The notes: generated from the sequence alone by a model not told the origin. A stretch of 64,000 nt of DNA from an uncultured Bacteroides sp. (GCA_902388495.1 CABMPP010000004.1:211315-275314); one strand, 5' to 3'; counted from the first letter of the stretch, positions 36,805 to 46,429 are shown. Made by a program: numbers and translations.

Positions 36805-38343
36805 TTATTCCACTCCGTGCATCATCTTCTGCAATTTCTTTGAAAGCAGGAAGAGGATAAGCGATGCCGTGGCCGACATGATGACGAACACCATAAAGAA
36901 ATCGAACATCGTTTCAATGCGGTAACCAAGCAGCGTTTTCACCTTTCCGGCTTCGGGATAAAGACCGGTCAGCGTGCCTGCAAACTTGTTGGCGGTGGCG
37001 GTCGAGAGATACCATATACCCATCATCAGCGACGCGAAACGGATAGGCGTCAGCTTGTTTACCATCGACAAGCCGATGGGGGAGAGCACGATTTCGCCCA
37101 TTGTATGGATAAAGTAAAGTCCGGTTAGCCAGATGAGGCTCACTTTGACGCCGGGCTGCACATCTTTCACTCCGAAGCAGATGACCAGATAGCCCAGGGA
37201 GAGCAACAGCAGTCCGATGGCTTGTTTGGTGGGAGAAGCCGGTTCCAGTCCCCGTTGGTTGAGGAATCCCCATACTCCCGGCATGATGGCGGCCAATATC
37301 ACCACGAAGAACGGGTTGAAAGACTGTATCCACGATGCCGGCATTTCCCAGCCGAAGATTACGCGGTCGGTCTGCTCCGAGGCAAAGAGCGTCAGTGAGG
37401 CACCGGCTTGTTCGTAAGCCGCCCAGAAGAAGATGACGAAGAAGGCGATGATATAAATGACGAAGATACGGTCGCGTTCGATCTTGGTGAGCGAACCTTC
37501 CAGTAAGATGCTGACGGGGAACACGATGCAGGCGGTGAAGATGCCGATACTGATCCAATCATCGCCGAAACACCAATAGAAGAAAGAGGCGAGTGCAACG
37601 GTCAATATTCCGAGGATAATGTAATTGCGGAGTTTATTGCTCTTGTCCGCATCCATTTGGCTGATGGTCTTGGCGGCTTGCGGTTGTCCTTTCCGGGAAT
37701 CGGGGATAATGCCGAGTTGTTCTCCATCGGGGCCGATCAGGTATTTGTTCTTTTGCGTCTCGAACAAGATGACCGTGAACACCGTGACGATACCTGCAAT
37801 CAGAAAACCCCATTTGAAGTCGTTCGGATCGCCCGTCTCGCCGAAATATCCGCAAACCAGCGGGGCGAGGAAGGAGCCGACGTTGACACCCATATAGAAA
37901 ATGGTGTAGGCCGAATCCAGTCGTCGGTCTCCCGGCTTGTAGAGTTGTCCTACGAGGGAGGCTACGGTCGGCTTGAAACATCCGTTGCCTAATATAAGAA
38001 AGGTGAGCCCACCATACATCAGCCAGTGCGAGAGTTCCTTGGCTTCGAGCATGGAGGCGCTGGAGAACATCAGGAATTGTCCCACTGCCATCATCATCGC
38101 ACCCCAAAACACGGAACGACGGATGCCCCAGTATTTATCCGCGATATATCCGCCGATGAGCGGCGTCAGGTAAACCAGTCCGGTATAGCTGCCGTAGATG
38201 GAGGCGGCATGCTCTTTGTCGAACAGCAATGCCTGGGTTAAAAACAAGATGAAAATGGCGCGCATGCCATAGTAACTGAAACGCTCTGCCGTACTGGTAG
38301 CGAAGATAAGGTAAAGACCTTTGGGGTGCTTGGGTGTACTCAT
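36805..38343 (-). CDS. POT-family (PTR2) peptide transporter
   Basis: 512 residues with about 14 hydrophobic segments of the MFS peptide:H+ symporter family. AERFSYYGMRAIFILFLTQ and GNGCFKPTVASLVGQLY are the family signatures. It takes up di- and tripeptides using the proton gradient. It precedes hpt in the run. Confidence 0.95.
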   Translation of the reverse strand: MSTPKHPKGLYLIFATSTAERFSYYGMRAIFILFLTQALLFDKEHAASIYGSYTGLVYLTPLIGGYIADKYWGIRRSVFWGAMMMAVGQFLMFSSASMLEAKELSHWLMYGGLTFLILGNGCFKPTVASLVGQLYKPGDRRLDSAYTIFYMGVNVGSFLAPLVCGYFGETGDPNDFKWGFLIAGIVTVFTVILFETQKNKYLIGPDGEQLGIIPDSRKGQPQAAKTISQMDADKSNKLRNYIILGILTVALASFFYWCFGDDWISIGIFTACIVFPVSILLEGSLTKIERDRIFVIYIIAFFVIFFWAAYEQAGASLTLFASEQTDRVIFGWEMPASWIQSFNPFFVVILAAIMPGVWGFLNQRGLEPASPTKQAIGLLLLSLGYLVICFGVKDVQPGVKVSLIWLTGLYFIHTMGEIVLSPIGLSMVNKLTPIRFASLMMGIWYLSTATANKFAGTLTGLYPEAGKVKTLLGYRIETMFDFFMVFVIMSATASLILFLLSKKLQKMMHGVE

Positions 38344-38468
38344 AGTAATTTGTTTAATCTGCTGGCGAAATCAATCCCTTTTGAAGAGAGAAAGGAAGCA
38401 AAATGGGGCTGACAAGGGTTAGACTGACAACGGACTGCGCGACGGATGATGATTTAGGGGTTAAATTA

Positions 38469-38717
38469 TTAACAGCTGTTAGTAATAGAGCTCTCGTGGC
38501 GCCGTCACGTTAACGGCTGTTAGTAATAGAACTCTCGTGGCGCCTTCACGTTAACATCCGTTGGTAATAGAGCTCCCGTGGAGGCTTCCGTCGTCAAGGA
38601 AGGCTCCGCAAGAGCTCCCGTGGAGGTGTCCGTCGTCAAGGAAGGCTTCGCGAGAGCTCCCGTGGAGGTATCCATCGTCGAGGTAGGCTTCGCGAGAGCT
38701 CCCGTGGAGGCTTCCGG
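38469..38717. repeat. Hybrid minisatellite: three 41-bp and three and a half 42-bp units
   Basis: Three 41-bp units start at 38469, 38510 and 38551, each beginning TTAAC and containing GTAATAGARCTC. The third merges into 42-bp units starting at 38571, 38613, 38655 and 38697 (partial), each beginning AGCTCCCGTGGAGG. The shared word AGCTC(C/T)CGTGG suggests that one array grew from the other. The 633-bp spacer 38344-38976 has no convincing gene; a 76-residue frame (38578-38808) is built from the 42-bp unit, giving a 14-residue repeat. Confidence 0.85.
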
Positions 38718-38918
38718 GCATCATTTCATCCTCTGCGCTGCTAAATTCCCATTTGGCGCGCAGCCCTTTGTCGCCTTGTCAACCGGAATCTCATCAACCA
38801 ATTCATAGCCTGACAATTGTGAATCAATTCCGCCAACAGGTATTATTAAGTTTTTAAATTCAGTCTGCAAAATTAATTATTCTGTGCTTACATCCTTCTT
38901 TTTTTCGTCATTCTTTCG

Positions 38919-38950
38919 TTTGTTTTTTCTAACTATTCCCTTTACCTTTG
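38919..38950 (+). promoter_or_regulatory. Bacteroides-type promoter of nnr
   Basis: TTTG (38919-38922), a 20-bp spacer and TACCTTTG (38943-38950) match the consensus. It supports the ATG at 38977 instead of the longer frame from 38884. Confidence 0.75.
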
Positions 38951-38976
38951 CTTGGCAAAAAAAGAAGATTGACCCT

Positions 38977-40494
38977 ATGAAGATATTTCCCACAACAAGC
39001 ATCAAGCAACTGGATGCATATACGATAGAGAATGAACCGATTGCATCTATCGACCTGATGGAGCGTGCTGCCGAAGCATTGGCTAAAGCAATTTCAGAAC
39101 GTTGGAGTGCCGATACCCCGTTTACGGTTTTTGCCGGACCGGGGAATAACGGAGGCGATGCACTGGCAGTGTCCCGCCTCTTGGCGCAGAAGGGTTATAA
39201 ACCGGAAGTATATCTTTTCAATACCAAAGGTTCGCTCTCGCCGGATTGCGAGGCAAACAAAGAGAAACTGAACGGTGTGTCCGGTGTCGTTTTCCATGAA
39301 ATAACCTCGCAGTTTGTGCCGCCCACATTGACGGCGGATCATGTTGTTATCGACGGTTTGTTTGGCAGCGGACTGAACAAACCGCTGACCGGTGGCTTTG
39401 CCGCAGTGGTGAAATACATCAATGCTTCCTCTGCTACGGTGGTAGCCATCGACATCCCGTCGGGGCTGATGGGGGAAGACAATACCTATAATGTACAGTC
39501 AGGCATTATCCGTGCCGACCTCACGCTGAGCCTGCAACTGCCGAAGCTGGCATTCCTTTTTGCCGAAAACGAACCCTTTGTCGGCGAGTGGCAACTCCTG
39601 GATATCGGGCTGAGTGAAGATGCCATCGAGGAGATGGAAACCGACTACTATTTGCTGGAAAATGAAGATATGCCGTATCTGCTGAAGACTCGCGGCAGGT
39701 TTGCCCATAAAGGGAACTTCGGCCGTGCTTTGCTGATAGCCGGTTCGCAGGGGATGGCGGGGGCATCGGTGCTTGCCGCACGTGCCTGCCTGCGTTCGGG
39801 GGTGGGACTGCTGACGGTGCATGTGCCGTTCTGCAATAACTTCATTGTGCAGACTGCTGTGCCCGAGGCAATGACAGAGTTGGATGTCAGCGATACGTGT
39901 TTTGCTTCTTCTTCCGATGCTGACGATTATCAGGCGGTGGGCGTGGGCCCCGGACTGGGACAGGCAGAGGAAACGGAAGTTGCCTTATTTGAGCAGATAG
40001 ATGCTTGCTCTGTTCCTATGGTGCTAGATGCTGATGCGCTGAATCTCTTGGGAGAGAAACGCAGCTACCTCGGACGTCTGCCCAAAGGGAGCATTCTCAC
40101 TCCACATCCCAAGGAACTGGAACGCCTGGTAGGCAAGTGCCAGAACTCTTACGAACGCTTGACGAAAGCGCGTGAGCTGGCAAAGACTGCTGAGGTGCAT
40201 ATTATATTGAAGGGCGCTTACTCCGCTGTCATCACTCCGTCGGGCAAATGTTATTTCAACATTACGGGCAACCCCGGCATGGCGACGGGAGGCAGTGGCG
40301 ATGTGTTGACGGGCATACTGCTTGCTTTGCTGGCACAAGGATACGAGCCCGAAGCGGCTGCTTGCCTGGGTGCTTATGTGCATGGTCTGGCAGGGGATAT
40401 TGCCTGCAAGAAGCACGGTACCATCGGGATGACGGCAGGAGATATTGTTACTTGCCTGCCGCTGGCGTGGAGGATGCTGGAAGAAGAGGTATAG
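38977..40494 (+). CDS. nnr: Bifunctional NAD(P)HX epimerase / dehydratase
   Basis: 505 residues from ATG 38977. The N-terminal YjeF epimerase domain (about 1-215, GPGNNGGDALAVSRLL) is followed by a ribokinase-like ADP-dependent dehydratase domain (about 235-505, RGRFAHKGNFGRALLIAGSQGMAGA, LTPHPKELERL, NPGMATGGSGDVLTGI). It repairs hydrated NAD(P)H. It ends at a bidirectional hairpin terminator. Confidence 0.95.
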   Translation: MKIFPTTSIKQLDAYTIENEPIASIDLMERAAEALAKAISERWSADTPFTVFAGPGNNGGDALAVSRLLAQKGYKPEVYLFNTKGSLSPDCEANKEKLNGVSGVVFHEITSQFVPPTLTADHVVIDGLFGSGLNKPLTGGFAAVVKYINASSATVVAIDIPSGLMGEDNTYNVQSGIIRADLTLSLQLPKLAFLFAENEPFVGEWQLLDIGLSEDAIEEMETDYYLLENEDMPYLLKTRGRFAHKGNFGRALLIAGSQGMAGASVLAARACLRSGVGLLTVHVPFCNNFIVQTAVPEAMTELDVSDTCFASSSDADDYQAVGVGPGLGQAEETEVALFEQIDACSVPMVLDADALNLLGEKRSYLGRLPKGSILTPHPKELERLVGKCQNSYERLTKARELAKTAEVHIILKGAYSAVITPSGKCYFNITGNPGMATGGSGDVLTGILLALLAQGYEPEAAACLGAYVHGLAGDIACKKHGTIGMTAGDIVTCLPLAWRMLEEEV

Positions 40495-40514
40495 GACATA
40501 AACTACTTTTTTCA

Positions 40515-40560
40515 GACAGAAGAACAAAAGAACAGATTTCCTATCTTTTGTTCTTCTGTC
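40515..40560. terminator. Bidirectional hairpin between convergent genes
   Basis: Perfect 16-bp arms GACAGAAGAACAAAAG (40515-40530) and CTTTTGTTCTTCTGTC (40545-40560), with a 14-nt loop. The convergent DUF5715-like gene stop overlaps its right arm. It probably ends both transcripts. Confidence 0.75.
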
Positions 40561-41239
40561 ATTTCCTTGTCGTTATATGGAAGCAGCCTTGCTTTAACTC
40601 ATACTTTATATAGCATCGGTCTGCTTGTTTCAAATCTCTCAATACTTCTGAGAGCACCAGTTTCAGGGTGTCTGCACTGACGTCCTGCAAGGGGCGCCCG
40701 TCTTCATCCTCTACTTTCTGGAAGCGCTTCCAACTGACGTCGAATGTGGTTCCGTAGAAGTGCGCTGAGTTTAGGGACGCATTGCCGTTGCTGCGGCGCA
40801 GACGCTTCACATCGTCCTTGGTGCGGAGCACGGAAGTCACGATTACTTTGTTGGGGTTCAGACCTTTGGAGGCCAGTGAGTCGAGGAAGTTATGGCCGAT
40901 AGTGTCCAGCAGGTTGGCTGCATCGGGGATGAGGTAGGGGATAGAGTGCGTCAGCGAGTCGACGGTATAAAACTCGTTCGTTGTGATGTGGTGCAGCTTT
41001 TCTTTCATTTTCTCTGCCTCTGCCCGTGAGGAAAGGGGACGGATGCCGATGGATTGTGCTACGTTCAGATGTTTCTCGTTCAAGTCTCCAAACGAACGTT
41101 TATAGCTGATTACTCCCCGGATGTTGCGGGGTTCGTTCAGCTTGAGCGACATGTCTTTCTTTTTGCAACCGGCAAAGGTTAGAGTGGTAGCCAGTGCGGC
41201 AAGTAGTAGGATAGGAGCGATTTTTATTGGATGCTTCAT
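40559..41239 (-). CDS. Lipoprotein with an M15-type (VanY/MepA-like) peptidase pattern (DUF5715-like)
   Basis: 226 residues from ATG 41239. A lipoprotein signal ending TFAGC is followed by a domain with SAHFYGTTFDVSW (His and Asp of an HxxGxxxD site) and a C-terminal CFHITT. The layout is that of M15/M74 zinc peptidases acting on peptidoglycan stem peptides, but the middle is divergent. Catalysis is an inference from three ligands. Anchored in the periplasmic face of a membrane. Confidence 0.75.
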   Translation of the reverse strand: MKHPIKIAPILLLAALATTLTFAGCKKKDMSLKLNEPRNIRGVISYKRSFGDLNEKHLNVAQSIGIRPLSSRAEAEKMKEKLHHITTNEFYTVDSLTHSIPYLIPDAANLLDTIGHNFLDSLASKGLNPNKVIVTSVLRTKDDVKRLRRSNGNASLNSAHFYGTTFDVSWKRFQKVEDEDGRPLQDVSADTLKLVLSEVLRDLKQADRCYIKYELKQGCFHITTRK

Positions 41240-41336
41240 TGAGTATAATATCTGTCTGGATTCTTGTTTATTTTTCAAAAACTCCGGCAAAGATAACCCA
41301 ATCTCCCGAAACTCCGGGAAGAGATTACCGCTTTTT

Positions 41337-41368
41337 TCGTGTCTTTTTGTAGGTTTGTGCTATCTTTG
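41337..41368 (+). promoter_or_regulatory. Promoter of truA
   Basis: TTCG (41337-41340), a 20-bp spacer and TATCTTTG (41361-41368): a near-consensus -33 and a perfect -7. The GTG start is 27 nt downstream. Confidence 0.65.
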
Positions 41369-41394
41369 CACCCGAAAAAGAAAGCAAAAAGAAC

Positions 41395-42153
41395 GTGCAA
41401 CGATATTTTATTTACTTGGCTTATGACGGTACAGCCTACCATGGCTGGCAAATCCAGCCCAATGGGGCAAGCGTGCAGGAGTGTTTGATGAAGGCTCTTG
41501 CCACTTTGCTGCGTCGGGAAGTAGAGGTGGTGGGAGCTGGGCGTACCGACGCCGGTGTGCATGCCTCTCTTATGGTAGCTCATTTCGATAGCGAAGTTCC
41601 TTTGGATCCCGCTTTCATGACCGACAAGCTGAACCGGCTTCTTCCGCCTGACATCTCTGTCTACCGTCTGCGTGCTGTGAAGCCTGATGCGCATGCCCGT
41701 TTCGACGCCATAGCGCGTATGTATAAGTACTACGTCACTACTGCCAAGATTCCTTTCGACCGCCAATATCGTTGTCGCCTTTTCCAGACTCCGGACTTTC
41801 AGCGGATGAATGAAGCTGCACGGACTTTGTTCGATTACACCGATTTCACCAGCTTCAGCAAACTGCATACCGACGTCAAGACCAATAATTGCAAGATTCT
41901 GCATGCCGAATGGACGCAGCTGGATGAACAGACTTGGGTCTTTACCATCCGGGCAGACCGCTTTCTGCGCAATATGGTGCGTGCCATCGTCGGCACCTTG
42001 CTCGAAGTGGGCCGTGGCAAACTTACCGTTGAAGGTTTCCGGCGGGTCATCAAGCAGAAAGACCGCTGCCGTGCCGGAACCTCCGTTCCGGGGAATGCCC
42101 TGTTTCTGGTGGATGTGGCTTATCCGGAAGAACTCTTCTTGGCAGATAGCTGA
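41395..42153 (+). CDS. truA: tRNA pseudouridine synthase A
   Basis: 252 residues. The catalytic Asp lies in [11 protein letters not shown], with [15 protein letters not shown] at the N-terminus and [16 protein letters not shown] near the C-terminus. It makes pseudouridine at tRNA positions 38-40. Starts at GTG: no ATG is near and the N-terminus aligns with the family. Confidence 0.97.
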   Translation: MQRYFIYLAYDGTAYHGWQIQPNGASVQECLMKALATLLRREVEVVGAGRTDAGVHASLMVAHFDSEVPLDPAFMTDKLNRLLPPDISVYRLRAVKPDAHARFDAIARMYKYYVTTAKIPFDRQYRCRLFQTPDFQRMNEAARTLFDYTDFTSFSKLHTDVKTNNCKILHAEWTQLDEQTWVFTIRADRFLRNMVRAIVGTLLEVGRGKLTVEGFRRVIKQKDRCRAGTSVPGNALFLVDVAYPEELFLADS

Positions 42154-42210
42154 AAGAGCATCCGCATAGCTAAATTGTACATTGTAAATTGCTAAATTGT
42201 AAATAAAAAG

Positions 42211-43110
42211 ATGTGGTTATTACTCGCTTTTCTCTCCGCAGCCTTGCTGGGATTCTATGATGCCTTTAAGAAGCAGTCGCTCCGCGACAATGCCGTGCTT
42301 CCGGTTCTTTTCTTGAACACGTTGTTTTCGAGCCTTATATTTCTCCCTTTCATTCTGATATCGGCTTTTTCACCTTCGGTGCTGGGCGATACGATGTTCA
42401 ATGTTCCCGTAGTGGGGTGGGAGGTACATAAGTACATCATTATCAAATCGTTTATTGTACTTTCTTCCTGGATATTCGGCTATTTCGGCATGAAGCACCT
42501 GCCGCTTACGATTGTGGGTCCTATCAATGCTACCCGTCCCGTGATGGTGCTTGTCGGTGCCATGCTGGTCTTCGGAGAGCGATTGAACCTCTACCAATGG
42601 ATAGGGGTGTTACTCGCCATATTGTCTTTCTTTATGTTGAGCCGTTCCGGCAAGAAAGAAGGCATCGACTTCAAGCACAACAAATGGATCCTTTTCATCG
42701 TGCTTGCCGCTATGACCGGTGCCGTTAGTGGCTTGTACGACAAATATCTGATGAAACAGCTCAATCCGATGTTGGTGCAGTCCTGGTATAACGTCTATCA
42801 AGTCTTTATCATGTGTCCCATTATCTTGCTGCTGTGGTATCCTAAGCGCAAGGAAAGTACTCCGTTCCGTTGGGACTGGACAATTATCTGCATCTCCATA
42901 TTTCTTTGTGCTGCCGATTTTGTCTATTTCTATGCCTTGAGTTATGAGGACTCCATGATTTCCATCGTTTCGATGGTACGCCGCAGTAGCGTAGTGGTCT
43001 CTTTCCTTTTCGGTGCCCTCTTCTTCCGTGAAAAGAATTTAAAAAGTAAGGCTATCGACCTCATTTTGGTGTTGATTGGAATGTTCTTCCTATATTTGGG
43101 AAGTAAATAA
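42211..43110 (+). CDS. EamA/DMT-family transporter
   Basis: 299 residues with ten hydrophobic segments in two EamA repeats, including GPINATRPVMVLVGAMLVFGERLNLYQWIGV and SIVSMVRRSSVVVSFLFGALFFREKNLKSKAIDL. Drug/metabolite exporters of this family move amino acids, sugars or nucleotide precursors; the substrate is unknown. It starts 57 nt after truA and is followed by fRMsr after 10 nt. Confidence 0.9.
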   Translation: MWLLLAFLSAALLGFYDAFKKQSLRDNAVLPVLFLNTLFSSLIFLPFILISAFSPSVLGDTMFNVPVVGWEVHKYIIIKSFIVLSSWIFGYFGMKHLPLTIVGPINATRPVMVLVGAMLVFGERLNLYQWIGVLLAILSFFMLSRSGKKEGIDFKHNKWILFIVLAAMTGAVSGLYDKYLMKQLNPMLVQSWYNVYQVFIMCPIILLLWYPKRKESTPFRWDWTIICISIFLCAADFVYFYALSYEDSMISIVSMVRRSSVVVSFLFGALFFREKNLKSKAIDLILVLIGMFFLYLGSK

Positions 43111-43120
43111 GCAAGAATAT

Positions 43121-43591
43121 ATGGCAGAAGATTTATATATAGATGATGGCGGCAAATACGAAAAGTATCGCGCTTTGCTTCCGCAGTTGAAGAGTCTGGT
43201 TGCAGACGAAAGCGACATGATAGCCAATCTGGCCAATGTGTCGGCTGCACTGAAGGAGACTTTCAACTTCTTTTGGGTGGGTTTTTATATCGTGAAGAAA
43301 GATGAGCTGGTACTTGGCCCTTTCCAGGGACCGCTGGCTTGTACGCGCATCAAGAAAGGCCGTGGGGTATGCGGCACGGCATGGGAGAAAGCAGAAACGC
43401 AGATTGTGCCGGATGTCGATGCATTTCCCGGACATATAGCTTGCAGTTCGTTGTCCCGTTCCGAAATCGTGGTTCCGCTAAAGACCGGAGGCGGCGCTGT
43501 ATGGGGCGTTCTTGATATTGACAGCAAAGAACTGAATAGCTTTGATGAAACGGACGCCTACTTTCTTGGGATATTATGTGATATGTTATGA
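43121..43591 (+). CDS. msrC: Free methionine-(R)-sulfoxide reductase (GAF domain)
   Basis: 156 residues from ATG 43121. The GAF fold is typical: FFWVGFYIV, GPFQGPLACTRIKKGRGVCGTAW and HIACSSLSRSEIVVPL. The three conserved cysteines (ACTRI, VCGTA, IACSS) match the fRMsr catalytic set. It reduces free Met-R-SO in the cytosol. The start lies after the transporter stop with a 10-nt gap. Confidence 0.93.
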   Translation: MAEDLYIDDGGKYEKYRALLPQLKSLVADESDMIANLANVSAALKETFNFFWVGFYIVKKDELVLGPFQGPLACTRIKKGRGVCGTAWEKAETQIVPDVDAFPGHIACSSLSRSEIVVPLKTGGGAVWGVLDIDSKELNSFDETDAYFLGILCDML

Positions 43592-43601
43592 AAAAAGTGA
43601 T

Positions 43602-44252
43602 ATGATGAAGAAACTGACTATTCTCTTATGTTCGGCTTTTCTTTGTGCAGGCGTTGTGCAGGCTCAGGAAGCTAAAACATTCTTTAAAAATATGCCGGAC
43701 TCCTTGTGTCCGTTGCTTACTTCCGTAAACCGTGCGGATTTTATAGACTTTCTGGACAGTAAGATGAAGGCCGAAGTAACCAATAGCTTCGGCGGCAAAT
43801 CGGAAATGACGGAACTTTCTCCGGACTATATCCGTGTGAATATGACTCCCCAAAGTACCTGGCAAATGAAACTCCTGCCTGTGAATGACAGTACGAAAGT
43901 AATTTGCACTGTTTCTACAGTTTGTGCTCCAGCCTGCGACAGTCACATCAAGTTCTATACTGCGGACTGGAAGGAACTCCCGCTTTCGTCTTATCTGCCG
44001 AAATTGCCCGTCATGAGTGATTTTATAGCTGAGGCTCCCGATACAGTGGACGTTTATGACTACCAGGCAGCCCGTCGCCAAGCAGACATGCTGCTGATGA
44101 AAGTCGATCTTTCGGCAAAGGATGCTGCGTTGACATTCACCCTCGCCACTCCCGACTATATGGAAAAAGAAGCGGCGGAGAAACTTAAACCGTTTATCCG
44201 CCGTCCTATCATTTATAGCTGGAATCAAGGAAGATTCACTATTTTACCTTAA
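43602..44252 (+). CDS. DUF3256-family exported protein
   Basis: 216 residues from ATG 43602. A signal peptide (LTILLCSAFLCAGVVQAQ) precedes a DUF3256-type domain (FFKNMPDSLCPLLTSVNRADFIDFLDSKMKAEV...). It is a Bacteroidetes family of unknown function. It begins 10 nt after the fRMsr stop and converges with the YitT gene. Confidence 0.8.
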   Translation: MMKKLTILLCSAFLCAGVVQAQEAKTFFKNMPDSLCPLLTSVNRADFIDFLDSKMKAEVTNSFGGKSEMTELSPDYIRVNMTPQSTWQMKLLPVNDSTKVICTVSTVCAPACDSHIKFYTADWKELPLSSYLPKLPVMSDFIAEAPDTVDVYDYQAARRQADMLLMKVDLSAKDAALTFTLATPDYMEKEAAEKLKPFIRRPIIYSWNQGRFTILP

Positions 44253-45129
44253 TTCTGTCGAACCCTTCTCCATAGACTCCAATGACTGCACTCTGTGATA
44301 CGAATGCGTTGGGGTCTATGTCTTTTATCAGCCGGAAGATAATGGTCGATTCACGCTTCTTGGCAAGTACAAACAGCATCTTCTGTTCCCTTCCGCTATA
44401 GAAGCCGGAGGCATTGATAACCGTTACGCCACGGTGCGGGTACTCATTGATATGCTTTCCTATTTCTACGTACTTTTCGCTGATGATGAAGAACTGCACC
44501 GATTGGCGGGCACTGTTCACTACCTGGTCGAGCACAAAACTGCAAATGTAGAGGGTGACATAGCCGTACACCACTTTTTCCCAATCTTGCAGGACAAAAT
44601 AGCTGGATGAAATGATGATAAGGTCGCATATCAGCATTACCCGTCCCAGTGTAATATCCCGGTACTTGTTGATGATGGCGGCAATGATATCCGTACCTCC
44701 GGTACTACCGTTAGAGGTGAATGCAATACCGATGCCGCTTCCGCAAAACGATGCTCCGATGACGCAGGCCATGAATGGCTGGTCATGCAGCAGTACAAGA
44801 CCTTCCGTCAGCTTCTGGATAAGTGAAAGAAAGAAGGTGAGCGTAAATACGGCAAAGATGGTCTTGATACTGAACTTCCAACCCAAGATGCGTATGGCAA
44901 GCAGCAACAAAAGGAAGTTGATGGCGAAGTACGTGTACTGTACAGGAAATCCGGTAGCAAAATAGACAATAGAGGCAATACCCGGCACGCCTCCCGTAGT
45001 GATATCATTAGGCAAAAGGAACACGGTCCAGCCTACACCATACATAATCATGCCTAAGGCAATCATCAGATAATCTCTCAGTTCGCGCATTGTGTTCTGC
45101 CGAGAGGGGACATTTACAATTGTTTTCAT
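44239..45129 (-). CDS. YitT-family membrane protein
   Basis: 296 residues from ATG 45129. Five to six transmembrane helices (GVGWTVFLLPNDITTGGVPGIASIVYFATGFP..., GSFCGSGIGIAF-type loop) are followed by a cytosolic DUF2179 domain (SEKYVEIGKHINEYPHRGVTVINASGFYSGREQKMLFVLAKKRE). The longer frame to 45318 adds 63 unrelated residues. Function unknown. Its 3' end overlaps the convergent DUF3256 gene by 14 nt. Confidence 0.9.
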   Translation of the reverse strand: MKTIVNVPSRQNTMRELRDYLMIALGMIMYGVGWTVFLLPNDITTGGVPGIASIVYFATGFPVQYTYFAINFLLLLLAIRILGWKFSIKTIFAVFTLTFFLSLIQKLTEGLVLLHDQPFMACVIGASFCGSGIGIAFTSNGSTGGTDIIAAIINKYRDITLGRVMLICDLIIISSSYFVLQDWEKVVYGYVTLYICSFVLDQVVNSARQSVQFFIISEKYVEIGKHINEYPHRGVTVINASGFYSGREQKMLFVLAKKRESTIIFRLIKDIDPNAFVSQSAVIGVYGEGFDRIKVK

Positions 45130-45265
45130 TCTTTCTTTATGTGGTTGTGAAAAATAAATCGGCTGCAAAGATATATCTAATTTTGCATATTTTATTCGAT
45201 AATTCTTTCTTCTTTCTGCAACCAAAGCGTATCTTTTTGCGTCTAATAAATAAAAACGAGAAACT

Positions 45266-45622
45266 ATGAAACTAAATTTTACACTGGATGAGATTCGTAT
45301 AAAAGTAGAAGAGTACATAAAGAAGGCTGGCCGCGTTGCCGGTCGTCCGGTACTTACCGTTTATTATGTCATGACTGCCGATACCACTCCCGAGAGCGAA
45401 CGTGCCAATATCATGCTCGCTCTCGTTGCTATCGTGTTCCCCACGAGTATAGAAGATGTTTTGGGTCAGATTTTCTTGGTAGGAAAAGGCGCTGCCGCCG
45501 TTTATGCTTATAAGAAGGTAAAGAAGTTCATCACTCCTCAGATTTTGGATAAGGTGGAAGCCAAGCTGGATGAATGGCTTCATGAGAATGTTACGGAAGT
45601 GGAGATACTTTATTTGGAGTAA
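45266..45622 (+). CDS. Small conserved protein of unknown function
   Basis: 118 residues. A central hydrophobic stretch (NIMLALVAIVFPTSIEDVLGQIFLVGKGAAAVYAYKKVKKFI) resembles loosely the DUF1232/YkvA layout, but the match is too weak to name. No signal peptide. It ends at the HepT stop, convergent with the toxin-antitoxin pair. Confidence 0.7.
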   Translation: MKLNFTLDEIRIKVEEYIKKAGRVAGRPVLTVYYVMTADTTPESERANIMLALVAIVFPTSIEDVLGQIFLVGKGAAAVYAYKKVKKFITPQILDKVEAKLDEWLHENVTEVEILYLE

Positions 45623-45964
45623 TTACTTATTTGTTAGTATATTCTCTACATCATCTTTAAGAGCGGGAATATGCTTAATGATTAAACTCCACAAGAATTC
45701 TGTAGTTACACTGTCATATCCGTGAATTACTCTGTTTCGAGTATTGATGATTGCTTTGGCATTGGGCAGTTGAAAATCAGGATTAGCCTTAAGTATCCTG
45801 TTGATTGCTTCTCCCATGATTTCAATATTGCGTTCGACTGCCCGTTGTCGTAGCATATCATTTTGAAATTCTTGAAATAATTTGGGTTTGTCTGCAAAGA
45901 AACTCTCCACCTCATTGATAGCATTTAGTACATCTATCAGATGTTTTTCAATATATTCATCCAT
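45623..45964 (-). CDS. hepT: HepT-like toxin (DUF86) of a MntA/HepT module
   Basis: 113 residues, all helical, with the HEPN RNase motif Rx4HxY in TRNRVIHGYDSV near residues 74-84. HepT toxins cut or are modified on tRNA ends; the MntA partner polyadenylates the toxin Tyr to silence it. The gene overlaps the antitoxin by 8 nt. Confidence 0.9.
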   Translation of the reverse strand: MDEYIEKHLIDVLNAINEVESFFADKPKLFQEFQNDMLRQRAVERNIEIMGEAINRILKANPDFQLPNAKAIINTRNRVIHGYDSVTTEFLWSLIIKHIPALKDDVENILTNK

Positions 45965-46256
45965 AAACTAATTGCTTGGTATTATCAATGTTCTTTTTCA
46001 ATATAGGATTTCGGATGCCTTTTTCTTCCAATAGATCTACATCTCTTCCGAATAAGTCTTGTAAGGCGGATTTGAGGTCAAAGTAGTTATCTGCATAATT
46101 CATTAAATCTACTTTGCCAAAATCAACAACCATATCCACATCGCTATTATCATTGAAGCGATTGGTAAGAATCGAACCAAAGACAAATAGCTTATTAACC
46201 TTGTGCTTTTTGCATAAGGCAATAATTTTCTGGATATTGTTCTCAATCAGTTTCAT
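45957..46256 (-). CDS. mntA: MntA-like nucleotidyltransferase antitoxin
   Basis: 99 residues, minimal nucleotidyltransferase: LFVFGSILTNRFNDNSDVDMVVDF gives the GSx10DxD catalytic site, with a further acid in VDLLEEKG. It precedes hepT and would AMPylate the toxin's tyrosine. The pair lies 100 bp from the tRNA-Gly terminator. Confidence 0.9.
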   Translation of the reverse strand: MKLIENNIQKIIALCKKHKVNKLFVFGSILTNRFNDNSDVDMVVDFGKVDLMNYADNYFDLKSALQDLFGRDVDLLEEKGIRNPILKKNIDNTKQLVYG

Positions 46257-46310
46257 TGTCCCAACCTCCTGACTCTGATAGCAAATATAATGATTTAATT
46301 CTTTAAAGCA

Positions 46311-46348
46311 AAAAATCAGATAGACATCTTTCGATAACTATCTGATTT
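46311..46348 (-). terminator. Terminator of the tRNA transcript
   Basis: Arms AAATCAGATAG (46313-46323) and CTATCTGATTT (46338-46348), with a T run on the minus strand beyond the stem. It follows tRNA-Gly by 9 nt. Confidence 0.85.
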
Positions 46349-46356
46349 CTCTTGAG

Positions 46357-46429
46357 AGCGGAAGACGGGACTCAAACCCGCGACCCTCAGCTTGGAAGGC
46401 TAATGCTCTATCAACTGAGCTACTTCCGC
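46357..46429 (-). tRNA. tRNA-Gly (anticodon TCC)
   Basis: 73 nt on the minus strand. The acceptor GCGGAAG pairs with CTTCCGC, the D arm is AGCTCAGTTGATAGAGC, the anticodon loop is CTTCCAA and the T arm GCGGGTTTGAACCCCGT. No CCA is encoded. Confidence 0.96.

Noticed and set aside
38578..38808. 76-residue frame of 14-residue repeats in the minisatellite
   Set aside because: It is explained by the 42-bp unit; no ribosome site, signal peptide or downstream domain.
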